NCBI GenBank assembly: GCA_904382605.1
Contig: CAJFJA010000001.1
Coordinates: forward strand, 6,793-70,792
Length of the DNA stretch: 64,000 bases
Direction of reading: 5' to 3'
Source: Candidatus Alloclostridium intestinigallinarum
GTDB taxonomy: Bacteria > Bacillota > Clostridia > Christensenellales > UBA3700
In this document: one piece after another, positions 48,901 through 54,125 of the stretch
Numbering within the stretch: position 1 is the stretch's first letter
How the letters are laid out: each line of letters opens with the position of its first letter
Translations under genes and position numbers: made by a program
Notes under the pieces: generated by a model
What the model saw: the letters and a program-made list of their open reading frames with translations, nothing else
The model's database searches: none
What the model was told of the DNA's origin: nothing

Positions 48901-50009
48901 ACACCTTCACGATTAACGGTACGGGCAACTTCACCGGTACGATAGAGGGCAGTTACAGCATAGGCGCGTCCGTCGGCATCGTCAGCGCGCCCGACGCCAT
49001 CACCTACGGCGACGATTCCGTCACCGTGAGGCTGAATATCAACTCGCTCGGCCCTGACGACAGCCTTGCAGGAGACCTGACGCTCAACTTCTTCACGGGC
49101 GCTTCGTCCAGAGTGGTTGACGCAAACGACAATACCGTTGCACAGCTCGGCGTTCCTTCCGAAATCGTCATATCGGCAAACGATGTCATCGGAAAAGAAT
49201 TCCCAGTCGTCTTCACAGGACTCGGAGCCGTCAATGCGGGCGAATACTTCCTCGACCTCGTGTTCAGCTGCACTTATGCCGGCATCACGACCGAAGGCAC
49301 CATCAGCAGGGAAGTCAGCGGTGAAACGGCAAGCAAAGTGGTGGTTGACGAAGCGGACGTGGCTGCCGCGGCAACGGGCGTTACGGCGACAGTTACAGCC
49401 GTGAACAGCACGACCGTCAGCTTCAATATCAGCGGTCTGCCTTCCGCTTACGAATATTCCGTGGACGGCGGCGAAACCTGGATCAAGGCAAACAAGGGCA
49501 GCAATACGATAAGCGGGCTGACCGCGGGCACGGCGTTTAACGTCCTGCTCAGAATAAACGACGTCAACTACGCAAGCAGTGAAAACGTGCACGAGTATCC
49601 TCTTGCGTCGGCTCTGAGCTTTACGACTACCGCGAGCGTTGACGACATAATCGCAAGCGCCGAATCGCTGGCAAACAACTTCAACGCTACCGGCTTTGCA
49701 AGATATGCCCAGCTGTTGCAGAACGTCGCGTCTGTGAGCAGCGGCGATCTGGCTGCAAGGGGCGACGAGATTGAAGAAGCTCTTGCGGCTGTGGAAGAAG
49801 CGCGCGCCGAATATATCGAAGACTTGCAGGCGGCTATCGACTCCGCCGTAGGCGCGGCTGAAAAGGCAGCAGGTAAGGCGAGCGGCGTAAGCGGCGCCGC
49901 AACCGCAGGTCTGGTTGCCGGCGGCGTGGCAATGCCTGTGCTCGGTATAGGACTCATCTTTGCCGCGGCACGCAAAAGGAAGAGTAAGGAGGAAGACCTC
50001 AATGACTAA
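36978..50009 (+). CDS. Giant MBG-repeat surface protein (4,343 aa)
   Basis: This is a single 13-kb frame with RBS GGAGGA before the ATG. The N-terminus MVKSRKYAIVTAALALILVAAVVLTVVLVG is a basic-plus-hydrophobic signal or signal-anchor. Residues about 60-790 include three GLUG-like units (GGLVGY near 292, GGLIGI near 343, GGIVGI near 392) in a probable beta-helix. Residues about 800-4,115 are roughly 28 MBG-type repeats with the NAGTYxVxVxxxxxxNYxxxxxxxxxxIxKAxLTL pattern. A single FN3-like domain (VTAVNSTTVSFNISGLPSAY) and an Ala/Glu-rich coiled segment follow. The end is a hydrophobic helix (AGLVAGGVAMPVLGIGLIFAAA) with basic tail RKRKSKEE and no LPXTG. This predicts a membrane-anchored adhesin or wall-spanning protein. 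It lies 84 bases after the first giant gene and overlaps the next. Confidence 0.9.
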   Translation: MVKSRKYAIVTAALALILVAAVVLTVVLVGNGSFYTPEQDGIASNAAVTVGSNVGTVDSDYTYNTLVAHSQKKNSKWDESDLQDLRDGSGNSGTDGVAETYVTTLDTDFFLITQEGWTSVDNGEVPGGGSGYYELQYNGVWYRFLNGNASSTINTSLYQSYSDFMGNTAFYRSSSAYGLMVTDISYNPNSFATNQYFDATLDGNGKTLSATELLSLTTTSYTLAMSYQDLGYNISKDGGGTQRMSGTVFTGMVFGSLRNGTFKNFQWTDANIKGSGTHVSKHTPTMQGTAFGGLVGYAGSDTIGGNATSYVNNISLVFNRNVQHISDSKSYSQWNHSRAATYTGGLIGINYSANIELVRVRLNSGIVIEQQTYNVRIPTSWDDPDNAFGCFGGIVGIQMRNRTFSKVIISGASATSALYGHHCSTDHGSIILQDFNTTEERMGCVIGAMGKGCTITLNGVILDMNYSECYAWLDKEKNLYRGMMVGEALGGASAITYKDIYITDMVFAGSFEGNKPGPADVGGGNFRPITTHYNGAYTAQYWFYGDSANVRAFAYLDDDVVKDVSFSDDADKMLQITAPNKNTGVMWNVTYTYTASDGSVVTTLDEDVFTQNSRENVQVSAWTTEKYKDTSKFVRMTIEYASSYTFDVTNGPNGDNTGNKYYDGKQVNFPALSLNIPDSDYIMSTGTQYTGNGYITITENGKGGYKLNFNNGSGAVGEGISYLFNASGTQYDNDFGNIIAAVLQLEAMQNEEYGIIGMDSWNTQTNVNTYRWSSLGMFAMQDSSGNRYVFAPSASPTLTTMQITQRPIYVSVNNDNKNVPYIGNSYNVASGTSAQAGNVFFSFGTTADDGEDAIISGDEVLLQNITLTRDNSAVSVAQDAGTYAINATTLEGGARNNYTLVAGPSGANTFVIDKAQVTLTVTGGSATYGFTKPANAAEFMQMVNLSFASSNSSLTGFASRDNITVNMNIQTGDTSTSAGQWLITPMLGGGSVFAFNFPAGEYTVEYEGLSGSGINNYEIVDFENSTPFVVNKARLAVNLPSIDNFVYGDSPVVGTPSYAGLLDVDSVSDYTISYFSGSDAYSEANFVAGSYTARAVVTAIDAPGSAAGINNYDVQYNTSAFEVSKRDTTVKFDFDPSKTYSYKGEAYNFTALELGNPAFSDTAEGVTFQAYSDVNRETAVEALNAGMYYAGAVSDTLRANYNVTGITDTNGDAWETFTIGRATVTLSGSEVTNATYSGDPISYDPSLITINYGDVPGLADEIDTLKAALTYAYNGSSSAPVNAGTYNVTVSLPQQQNFNAASLTISGGLVIGQLAITIEPDGGATVTVEYNGEMIPDLTYTVTANEKPIEEQLEITTKYYKDSVEAGNITSDLRNVGTYIIVYSYDGTTGNYADATAQVTYTVTRKSLTLTLNNANVTYNKEAFSPDYTVEGLITGDNAEITYTVQKDSAAHDGDVINAGTYEFTFSAGNGNYIISEESAKQTVVIAPYDLTAQALNTTVFFNSGDRTPGYYENQLKVRVLDADGKDITDILSGSITKDLIISTSDDTSVTEVDERGGDYAVKVTIASLPEGYDASNYTLQESKYPVFVYRIALGGKLTGGTDADLVTYGTEFNIKGVLTAMADDKIQELTVNSEGAVEGIEGSDLTDVTSITISSATFAVNGVTLALTDNTVTIDDIGADINTIFNLGVFDSRFANAGTYTATITITLAATYTDSDQDRSVTISAPFTWTVDPYEIQVTAGQLDKYYTEAITTSDVLGVVEVDEQYKGYITAVSSVIHGTSSTFVNAGDYTYDVVLNTDAPGYYNYTLTDVSTGHIVVSPLRLVVTVGNLTGDRSVQYGDAIAPTATAQLFKGDEPYTNESIASQYSWTTSSSVSAGADVGSYNGALTAAVKATDNFHVETPVAGNLEITQRMLGITLDDVTMAYSTGEIDVTYRITSGSLYGNDEQPVLVNFEITADGNVADLDRLAVGGYDLNVNVQGEAFDNSNYGIESVANGTLTVTPFEITSVIWNAPGQLVYKGAAFESGELYTVENFVNGNGDVVTFSVSYGGEVKNAGSYSARVAVASVTNGAVPVDAGNYSVANVAAQSFSVAKANLAVSNIRGFANENGVLTVSGTYNTQSQAIATDEIKFSFGDGIAYDSALHGAITVSVGHSASGIPTDPVNAGSYDVTVSVSGAENFNNATISGITLVIDKWILTEEEAAENFVISFDESYVYDSQEHGATLAFQGALANFAAPYTFTYYLQASDGSLSQASPVNAGTYLISLTVGNDNYEYTTAEGSNEGSIVVTPTDRIQLSFTVPTSEGLPQNNVYYTGSPIVPEMSATITVTGSAERVTSSDAFTFTFYVATTADDPNAIDLSTVPGMESLPSGTYYYSDMVSEAVRPSSYYIVATFNSDGTYSNYKTGYQQLYVVGGVPTAMVITFGAMSVRVVSGLTRSYDGTIGFNGHDVIYSDADGLYWINTDIVQFTGVDLTGMDNLKEDLKVGDITVSVYFLYERTVQDGATVERKTKLYDWNWQFDSDADERLDPKKTVYSEAVMEGGVQIQGPMNGITDFGYANGIQTAEYVVEVSIDNTDNDYYSSAVEITIGEDGQPDEQLVPHSASGYAYIEPADIQFEMFYTNDFYNDATNMVAEATGGYRELNDSVEDSVELQVLTADQIREISHYLMRGVALSVEENYDWLSGVTRTKYAMDEGGALYNYEVLAAQYINVTIKNSAGQTVYTYIDGVHTSQNGGVTNAGTYTIKFEFSGISGKYMPFTYTGTFVQQKAEYHITVTQKEGANLTTEFGVQFDVSDIAKQLEVKVELGDGDYTTATGKYTAFENAVAQSGGDMSTLDSYIKLVGADDGGGISTEYNTNTYKSNVGSYFIYYVYTSVDSNLEIVMETESSKIEVTKTAPSFMVNAEGERVDEKEGLDLGSQSYTPNTSWNNDIIKSVGLGIEYKSLQGPTGEYYTTKNVTIATIEYSADGDVWTNVEIIGSVGKYRVTIAAAGEGTENAEANLEGTLGGVYVFFEVTRISAQANVVVTGSDLVWSEEAGAYIATFNGNTHAIGYSVTAGGNAVSDSSLQGTVNILIAFTENAADGDYVDINTSPIVGAGSYWVKVTVTGSENYDVTPSDAVKITINKADPTIRFEQSEYNMTYSLKGNTIPAGDYSFELDGRNPAPDITAENSSVYYLSAPISGSGDVADAQAKVAAMVNAFIASGAENIVEWLEQNAEEYPDYKFTSVDGTSAATDVGYYFPVVIFNGDANYNRSGALVANVPHPVITVAKATLVLAVTINHDMDVVYGSAPGEDISDPSVIGKYVSMDWSYTDADGGVVTVGSGIFGQIVSGFEYRLINCNQYDQGTAVGTVPNAYLFVVDSFESTNFRYTYDQGGYVNIQVTPATVAFDVSQATVSLINDIDDQGKQQTLTQEGYTFNRVYSGTSFGPLAFAYAGNTGLDGDNSKETDDAGFGKHGIFTVSASGGYTQEAVSAAGSYTGSITITLNNTNYVVEGMEEGTLTLPVNLVIDKAIIQISFDYLTYAVGDKTYTETSSAGTGEHLGWYEYATIYTGANFDYNNRVYVTSYRYDENGELEAYGAYSDGKRLGEVGGITESDGASDNLAAPGEYNIHLMLDQLATNYKFIDSAGNTLGQAADGSQADLSSLDINVTVSPSMFVETGNSLAADVKPLFAYADGVYSREFDGTDLTAAFLKTFLSVVPYKLSNTAGTLKGSIASPGTKIELDSDRDYASELIGNNLIVELLSDGAAVDSAMYVGDYTLRVRLNNNAYSMDDMQFTLKITPASDIKASVSVKGQTARTYNGLDIVPNITLTLTVTDYNGNGHTIGVPSYTANVYKQVDGTTPDAPTFSYGVVNGDVDTAAINGQFTDAGTYIVRLVISNPNVSVTELRGEKYDRTYTINARPLTDGSMRNTYEKLFSYRTTVNSGGEVVPVAVSAEDLKVLITYNRTTNLVLGEDFTIDFGTTGAGKYTGNYTFTINGTGNFTGTIEGSYSIGASVGIVSAPDAITYGDDSVTVRLNINSLGPDDSLAGDLTLNFFTGASSRVVDANDNTVAQLGVPSEIVISANDVIGKEFPVVFTGLGAVNAGEYFLDLVFSCTYAGITTEGTISREVSGETASKVVVDEADVAAAATGVTATVTAVNSTTVSFNISGLPSAYEYSVDGGETWIKANKGSNTISGLTAGTAFNVLLRINDVNYASSENVHEYPLASALSFTTTASVDDIIASAESLANNFNATGFARYAQLLQNVASVSSGDLAARGDEIEEALAAVEEARAEYIEDLQAAIDSAVGAAEKAAGKASGVSGAATAGLVAGGVAMPVLGIGLIFAAARKRKSKEEDLND
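37851..38200 (+). repeat. GLUG-like beta-helix repeats in the MBG protein
   Basis: FGGLVGYAGS, TGGLIGINYS and FGGIVGIQMR recur at about 50-residue intervals, each after a strand and before a polar loop. This is the GLUG motif pattern found in Gram-positive adhesins. Confidence 0.6.
39385..49325 (+). repeat. Array of about 28 MBG-type repeats
   Basis: Each unit of about 80-130 residues ends in an (N/D)AG(T/S)Y strand, a VxVxxx strand, an NY-containing turn and a linker like VIDKAQVTLTV or VTPFEITSV that starts the next unit. Clear NAGTY-type cores are seen throughout, for example near 39620, 40825, 41350, 42070, 43150, 43470, 43755, 45195, 48590 and 49230. Sequence divergence between units is high. 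Confidence 0.75.
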
Positions 50010-50523
50010 AAAGAAAGCAGTAATCTTAGCTGTCGCACTTATAGTGTGCATCGTCGCCGTTTTTGCGGCGGCGTGCACCACGGAAATGACGACTGCGGAC
50101 GCGCTTGCAGTATTGACCGAAGCGTCGTCGGGCGTTGCCGTTGCCGACGTAACGGTAACGGTGACGGACAGTTCGAACAAGGTTATCTATTCGTATCCCG
50201 AACAAGCCGACGCGCCTGCGGAAATACAGGGCGTAATATCCAGCTTTGTGCCCGACATGAACGGAAGCGGCGCGTTCAACTACGACTCGTTCAACTTCAC
50301 CGGACTTGCCGTCGCGCAGCAGGACAACGTTGCCACTTTAACGGGGCAGATCACCAATATGAACGCCTTCTTGGGCACGGAAAATCTGTCGTATAACGGC
50401 GCTACCATCACCGCGACCATTGATACCGAAACCATGCGCGCAATGACGGTGGACGTTGCATACACCTATTCGGGCAGGGCGTCCAACTTCGCGATAGCGG
50501 TGAATACCGTTTATAACTATTGA
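50002..50523 (+). CDS. Small exported lipoprotein of the giant-protein cluster
   Basis: This 173-residue lipoprotein starts at 50002 after AAGGAGGAAG, overlapping the stop of the MBG gene by eight bases (ATGACTAA), so it is translationally coupled. The signal peptide MTKKKAVILAVALIVCIVAVF ends at lipobox AAAC (Cys near residue 25). The mature part is beta-rich: ADVTVTVTDSSNKVIYSY, an amphipathic segment, FNFTGLAVAQQDNVATLTGQI, then ATITATIDTETMRAMTVDVAYTYSG. I do not recognise the family. The strand pattern with a hydrophobic stretch between is loosely like one module of the giant lipoprotein and like small LppX/LolA-type lipoproteins; this is inference. A strong terminator follows, closing the cluster. 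Confidence 0.8.
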   Translation: MTKKKAVILAVALIVCIVAVFAAACTTEMTTADALAVLTEASSGVAVADVTVTVTDSSNKVIYSYPEQADAPAEIQGVISSFVPDMNGSGAFNYDSFNFTGLAVAQQDNVATLTGQITNMNAFLGTENLSYNGATITATIDTETMRAMTVDVAYTYSGRASNFAIAVNTVYNY

Positions 50524-50562
50524 CGTTTGACGGATTTGTTCCGTCTTTCTTCCCCCAATACG

Positions 50563-50592
50563 GAGCACGCTGAGATTCGGCGTGCTCTTTTT
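50563..50592 (+). terminator. Terminator of the giant-protein cluster
   Basis: Stem GAGCACGC (50563-50570) and GCGTGCTC (50580-50587), loop of nine bases, then TTTTT. Confidence 0.85.
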
Positions 50593-50602
50593 GTCCGCGG
50601 TA

Positions 50603-50631
50603 TTTACAAAAGAGAAGGTTAGTGGTATAAT
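50603..50631 (+). promoter_or_regulatory. Leaderless promoter of comF
   Basis: TTTACA (50603-50608), 17-base spacer, TATAAT (50626-50631). An ATG touches the -10 box at 50632 and a second in-frame ATG starts at 50638, six bases after the box. Transcription from this promoter would start at the second ATG. Confidence 0.7.
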
Positions 50632-50637
50632 ATGGGC

Positions 50638-51465
50638 ATGGGAGCGCTTTTCGGGAGAAAAAGTAATACGCAGCGTGCGGTAAGGCAGGCAAAGCGGTTT
50701 GCTTTTTTATCTTCGTCGGGGATTGCCGCACCCGTTTCAGGCAGGTGTCTGCTATGCGGAAAGGAACAGCTGTCCTTTGAGTTTGCCGGGTTGTGCGACG
50801 AATGCAGGGGCAAAATAACTCCCAACGCGGGCAAAACCTGTGAAAAGTGCGGCAGACCGCTCATTGCGGAAGAGAGGTTCTGCGAAACCTGCCGCGAAAA
50901 GGAGCGGCATTTCGACAGGGCGTATTCCTGTTATGTGTACGAGGACGCGGCAAAACAGCTGGTTACGCGGTTCAAATACGCCAAGGCGTTGTATATCGCC
51001 CGCCAAATGGCGTACGACATGGCGGAACTGTATTTTACGAAAGATATTTCATGCAGTCTGATAGTTCCGTCGCCGTCCTCCGCCGAACGCATAAAAGAAC
51101 GCGGCTACGACCATATTGCCATGCTTACAGAGTTCTTGCGCGGGATTATAAATATTCCCGTGGCTTACGGCGCGGTGGTTAAGGGTAAGGATAATAAAAT
51201 GCAGGCGGGGCTTGGCGGCGTAGAAAGGGAAGAAAACGTGCTCGGCGTGTATAGCGGAGGCGAAAACTCCGGTATGCTCAAAGGCGCGCACGTACTTGTC
51301 GTGGACGACGTGCTGACCACGGGAGCCACCGCAAGCGAGGTGGCGAAAGTTGCGAAAAAGTTCGGGGCGGAAAAAGTCAAAGTGCTTACTTTCGCTTCCA
51401 CAAGATATTCAGCCGGATTCTCCGGGGCGACTCCCGGACGGAGCGGCGATACGGAGGAATTATGA
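50638..51465 (+). CDS. comF: ComF-family phosphoribosyltransferase-like protein
   Basis: This protein of about 275 residues has a four-Cys zinc region (CLLCGKE...CDEC, CEKCGRPL...CETC) at residues 35-88, followed by a type I PRTase fold ending in the PRPP motif VLVVDDVLTTGATASE (about 218-233). ComF proteins take part in single-stranded DNA handling during natural transformation and in recombination restart. An ATG at 50632 also exists, but it abuts the -10 TATAAT, so I prefer 50638, which gives a leaderless mRNA; no Shine-Dalgarno is present for either. The stop overlaps the start of the GH13 gene in ATGA, an unusual partner for comF. Confidence 0.85.
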   Translation: MGALFGRKSNTQRAVRQAKRFAFLSSSGIAAPVSGRCLLCGKEQLSFEFAGLCDECRGKITPNAGKTCEKCGRPLIAEERFCETCREKERHFDRAYSCYVYEDAAKQLVTRFKYAKALYIARQMAYDMAELYFTKDISCSLIVPSPSSAERIKERGYDHIAMLTEFLRGIINIPVAYGAVVKGKDNKMQAGLGGVEREENVLGVYSGGENSGMLKGAHVLVVDDVLTTGATASEVAKVAKKFGAEKVKVLTFASTRYSAGFSGATPGRSGDTEEL

Positions 51466-53129
51466 AAAGCAGATGGTACAAGGACGCGGTTGTCTACCAG
51501 ATTTATCCGCGCAGTTTTTGCGATTCGAACGGGGACGGCATAGGCGATTTGCGCGGCATAATTTCCAAGCTCGATTATATCAAGGAGCTGGGCGTGAATG
51601 CGGTATGGCTTTCGCCTATCTATAAGTCTCCGAACGACGACAACGGATACGACATAAGCAATTACCGCGACATAATGGACGAATTCGGCACTATGGCGGA
51701 TTTCGACGAGATGCTGGAAGGTATGCACGCGCGCGGAATAAAACTTATTATGGATCTCGTGGCAAACCATACGTCCGACGAACACGAATGGTTTGTGCAA
51801 AGCCGCTCGTCGAAAGACAATCCTTACCGCGATTACTATATCTGGCGCAAGGGCAGGGGTAAAAACGGGAAAAAGCCGCCCAACAACTGGACTTCCCGCT
51901 TCGGCGGAAGCGCGTGGCAGTACGATGAAAAAACGGGCGAATGGTATCTGCATCTTTTCAGCAGAAAGCAGCCCGATCTGAATTGGGAAAATCCGGCGGT
52001 GAGAAAGGAGATTGCGGATATATGCAACTTCTGGATGGACAAGGGCGTTGACGGGTTCCGTTGCGACGTAATTACCTATATATCCAAGGAAAAGGGATTG
52101 CCGGACGGCAAATTCAATCCCATCATGTGCGGCGACGAACACTTCGTTGTCGGTCCCAGATACCACGAATTCATACACGAACTCAACAAAAATTCCTGGT
52201 CGAAATACGACTCCTATACGGTGGGGGAATCTGCGGGAATAACGTTTGAAAAAGCTCCCGACTGCATAGCGGAAGACAGGGAAGAGCTGGATACGATATT
52301 CGGATTCGAGCATATGTGCACGGATATGTATATGGAGGTGATTCCGCACAAATTCAAGCTGAGCCGCTTTACAAAGGTGCTTTCAAAATGGCAGACTCTG
52401 CCCGAAGGATGCTGGAATACGCTGTTTTTGGAAAACCACGACCAGCCGCGCTCGCTCGGCAGATTCACGGGCGATTTCGGAGAAAACCGCTACGAGGCGG
52501 CAACCATGCTCGCCGTCGCCATGCAGCTGCTCAAAGGCACGCCTTTCGTCTATCAGGGACAGGAAATAGGCATGGTGAACTGTAAATTCCGCGACGAGGA
52601 CTACCTTGACGTAATGGCGCGCCAGGTATTTTCGATAGCGCGCAAAATACCTTTCGGAAAGGCGATAGCGCGCGCCTGCCTTGCAAAGAGGGCACGCGAC
52701 CATGCGCGTACGCCTATGCAATGGAACGCGGGCGAAAACGCCGGTTTTACCGCGGGGAAGCCCTGGATGATGCTCAACCCTTCGTACAAGACGATAAACG
52801 TCGAAAACGATTTGAATGCGGGCGATAAGTCGGTATACGCCTTTTACAAGCGGCTGCACGCTTTCAGAAGGGGAAACGAGATTATCGGGTGCGGCGATTA
52901 CGTTCAGCTTGCCCCTGCAAACGACAAAGTATTCGGTTATACGAGAAATTACGGCGGTAAAACGCTGCTTGTGGTTGCAAACTTCAAAAACAAAAGCGTA
53001 AGATACTCCTTGCCCGCGGAACTGGCAAAGGGAAAGGTTTTGCTTTCCAATTACAAGGACAGCCGTCTTGCGCCCGTACTCGAACTGCGCCCCTATGAAG
53101 CGGCGGTTTTCGGAATAGAAAAGGCATAA
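51462..53129 (+). CDS. GH13 alpha-glucosidase (oligo-1,6-glucosidase type)
   Basis: This is a 555-residue cytosolic glycoside hydrolase without signal peptide, the usual length for the family. Conserved regions: YQIYPRSFCDSNGDGIGD with the Asp-rich Ca-binding-like loop at residues 13-30, DLVANHTSDEHEWF (region I), GFRCDVIT (nucleophile Asp202), TVGESAG (acid/base Glu256) and ENHDQPRS (transition-state Asp327). The Val after the nucleophile (CDVI) fits oligo-1,6-glucosidase and related alpha-1,6/alpha-1,4 exo-enzymes rather than alpha-amylase. It would release glucose from isomalto-oligosaccharides or dextrins imported by the cell. It overlaps comF by four bases and ends at a strong terminator. 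Confidence 0.9.
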   Translation: MKSRWYKDAVVYQIYPRSFCDSNGDGIGDLRGIISKLDYIKELGVNAVWLSPIYKSPNDDNGYDISNYRDIMDEFGTMADFDEMLEGMHARGIKLIMDLVANHTSDEHEWFVQSRSSKDNPYRDYYIWRKGRGKNGKKPPNNWTSRFGGSAWQYDEKTGEWYLHLFSRKQPDLNWENPAVRKEIADICNFWMDKGVDGFRCDVITYISKEKGLPDGKFNPIMCGDEHFVVGPRYHEFIHELNKNSWSKYDSYTVGESAGITFEKAPDCIAEDREELDTIFGFEHMCTDMYMEVIPHKFKLSRFTKVLSKWQTLPEGCWNTLFLENHDQPRSLGRFTGDFGENRYEAATMLAVAMQLLKGTPFVYQGQEIGMVNCKFRDEDYLDVMARQVFSIARKIPFGKAIARACLAKRARDHARTPMQWNAGENAGFTAGKPWMMLNPSYKTINVENDLNAGDKSVYAFYKRLHAFRRGNEIIGCGDYVQLAPANDKVFGYTRNYGGKTLLVVANFKNKSVRYSLPAELAKGKVLLSNYKDSRLAPVLELRPYEAAVFGIEKA

Positions 53130-53136
53130 AATTACG

Positions 53137-53175
53137 CCCCGTCCGTTTCCCGAAAGGGGCGCGGACGGGGTTTTT
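53137..53175 (+). terminator. Terminator of comF-GH13 operon
   Basis: Stem CCCCGTCCG (53137-53145) and CGGACGGGG (53162-53170), followed by TTTTT. Confidence 0.85.
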
Positions 53176-53315
53176 GTCGCGACCGGAAGGGCGTTTTCAA
53201 CCTGACTGTCATAAGGTAAACTTTTTTTTGGACAGTGCGCAGGAGAGTAATTAAAAGAATATCTTAAAATTCTTGCGGCTATTCTAGCCGAAAAAATGCT
53301 TTTATATGTAAATAA

Positions 53316-53403
53316 CGCCACATAAATACGTTAAATTGTATAATTTTTGTAAGAAATGCAAAAATGTAATTTACATAACGGAAATATGGTGTTATAATGT
53401 AAA
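53316..53403 (+). promoter_or_regulatory. Promoter of the two-component operon with repeated ATGTAAA sites
   Basis: TTTACA (53370-53375), 17-base spacer, TATAAT (53393-53398). Around it are ATGTAAA at 53316 and 53397 and the palindrome ATGTAA-T-TTACAT (53364-53376), which overlaps the -35. TGTAAA-type half-sites are typical of OmpR/PhoB-class regulators, so autoregulation is plausible. Strong RBS AAGGAGG precedes the ATG at 53426. Confidence 0.7.
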
Positions 53404-53425
53404 TAGCTTACAAGGAGGCTAAGTA

Positions 53426-54112
53426 ATGAACAAGCATAGAATTTTTGTTGTGGAAGACGACAGGAGCATCAGCGGACTTTACGAGATCGCTTTCGACAAG
53501 GACGAATTCGAGGTGGTCTGCTTCGATAAAGCGGAGGGAATGTTCGACGCGTTTGAAAAAGAGGAGACGTGCGACATTATCATACTCGACCTGATGCTGC
53601 CCGGCATGAGCGGTCTTGACGCTCTCAAAATTTTGAAGACGAACGAAAAGACCAAGTCCGTGCCCGTCATCATAGTCAGCGCCAAGGGCGATGAAAAAGA
53701 CAAGGTGGAAGGACTTAACCTGGGCGCCGACGACTACATTGCCAAGCCTTTCGGTATGCTCGAACTTATCGCGCGCGTCAAGGCGAATATCCGTAAATCG
53801 GCTATGGGCGGCGGCGAGATAATTTCCATAGGCGAAATAACCATAAACAACAGCGAACACGAAGTAACCGTTGCGGGGCATCACGTGCAGCTTACCCTGA
53901 AGGAATACAAGCTGCTTAAACTGCTCATGGAAAAGTGCAACAACGTCGTTACCAGGGAAAAAATTCTGAACGCGGTATGGGACTACGACTACGTGGGCGA
54001 AACGCGCACGCTGGATATGCATATAAAATCGCTGCGCAGCAAGATAGCGCAGTTTACCCCCGTGCAGTACATCCACACCGTAAGAGGCGTGGGCTACAAA
54101 TTTTCCAAATAG
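53426..54112 (+). CDS. OmpR/PhoB-family response regulator
   Basis: This is a 228-residue regulator with a fully canonical receiver: acidic pair in VVEDD (residues 8-12), phosphoacceptor Asp55 (IILDLMLPGMSG), switch Ser in IIVSAKGDEKD and Lys in AKPF. The C-terminal winged helix has VQLTLKEYKLLKLLMEK, the recognition helix TRTLDMHIKSLRSKI and the VRGVGYKF hairpin. It belongs to the PhoB/PhoP/WalR type. The kinase gene follows after 13 bases. Unlike the orphan regulator at 12.8 kb it retains every phosphorylation residue. Targets are unknown; ATGTAAA motifs at its own promoter and near the giant-protein promoter are candidates. Confidence 0.95.
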   Translation: MNKHRIFVVEDDRSISGLYEIAFDKDEFEVVCFDKAEGMFDAFEKEETCDIIILDLMLPGMSGLDALKILKTNEKTKSVPVIIVSAKGDEKDKVEGLNLGADDYIAKPFGMLELIARVKANIRKSAMGGGEIISIGEITINNSEHEVTVAGHHVQLTLKEYKLLKLLMEKCNNVVTREKILNAVWDYDYVGETRTLDMHIKSLRSKIAQFTPVQYIHTVRGVGYKFSK

Positions 54113-54125
54113 GGTAAACAAGTAA

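Noticed and set aside
36978..50009. Sortase (LPXTG) anchor in the MBG protein
   Set aside because: No LPXTG-like motif precedes the C-terminal hydrophobic helix; the end is only helix plus basic tail.
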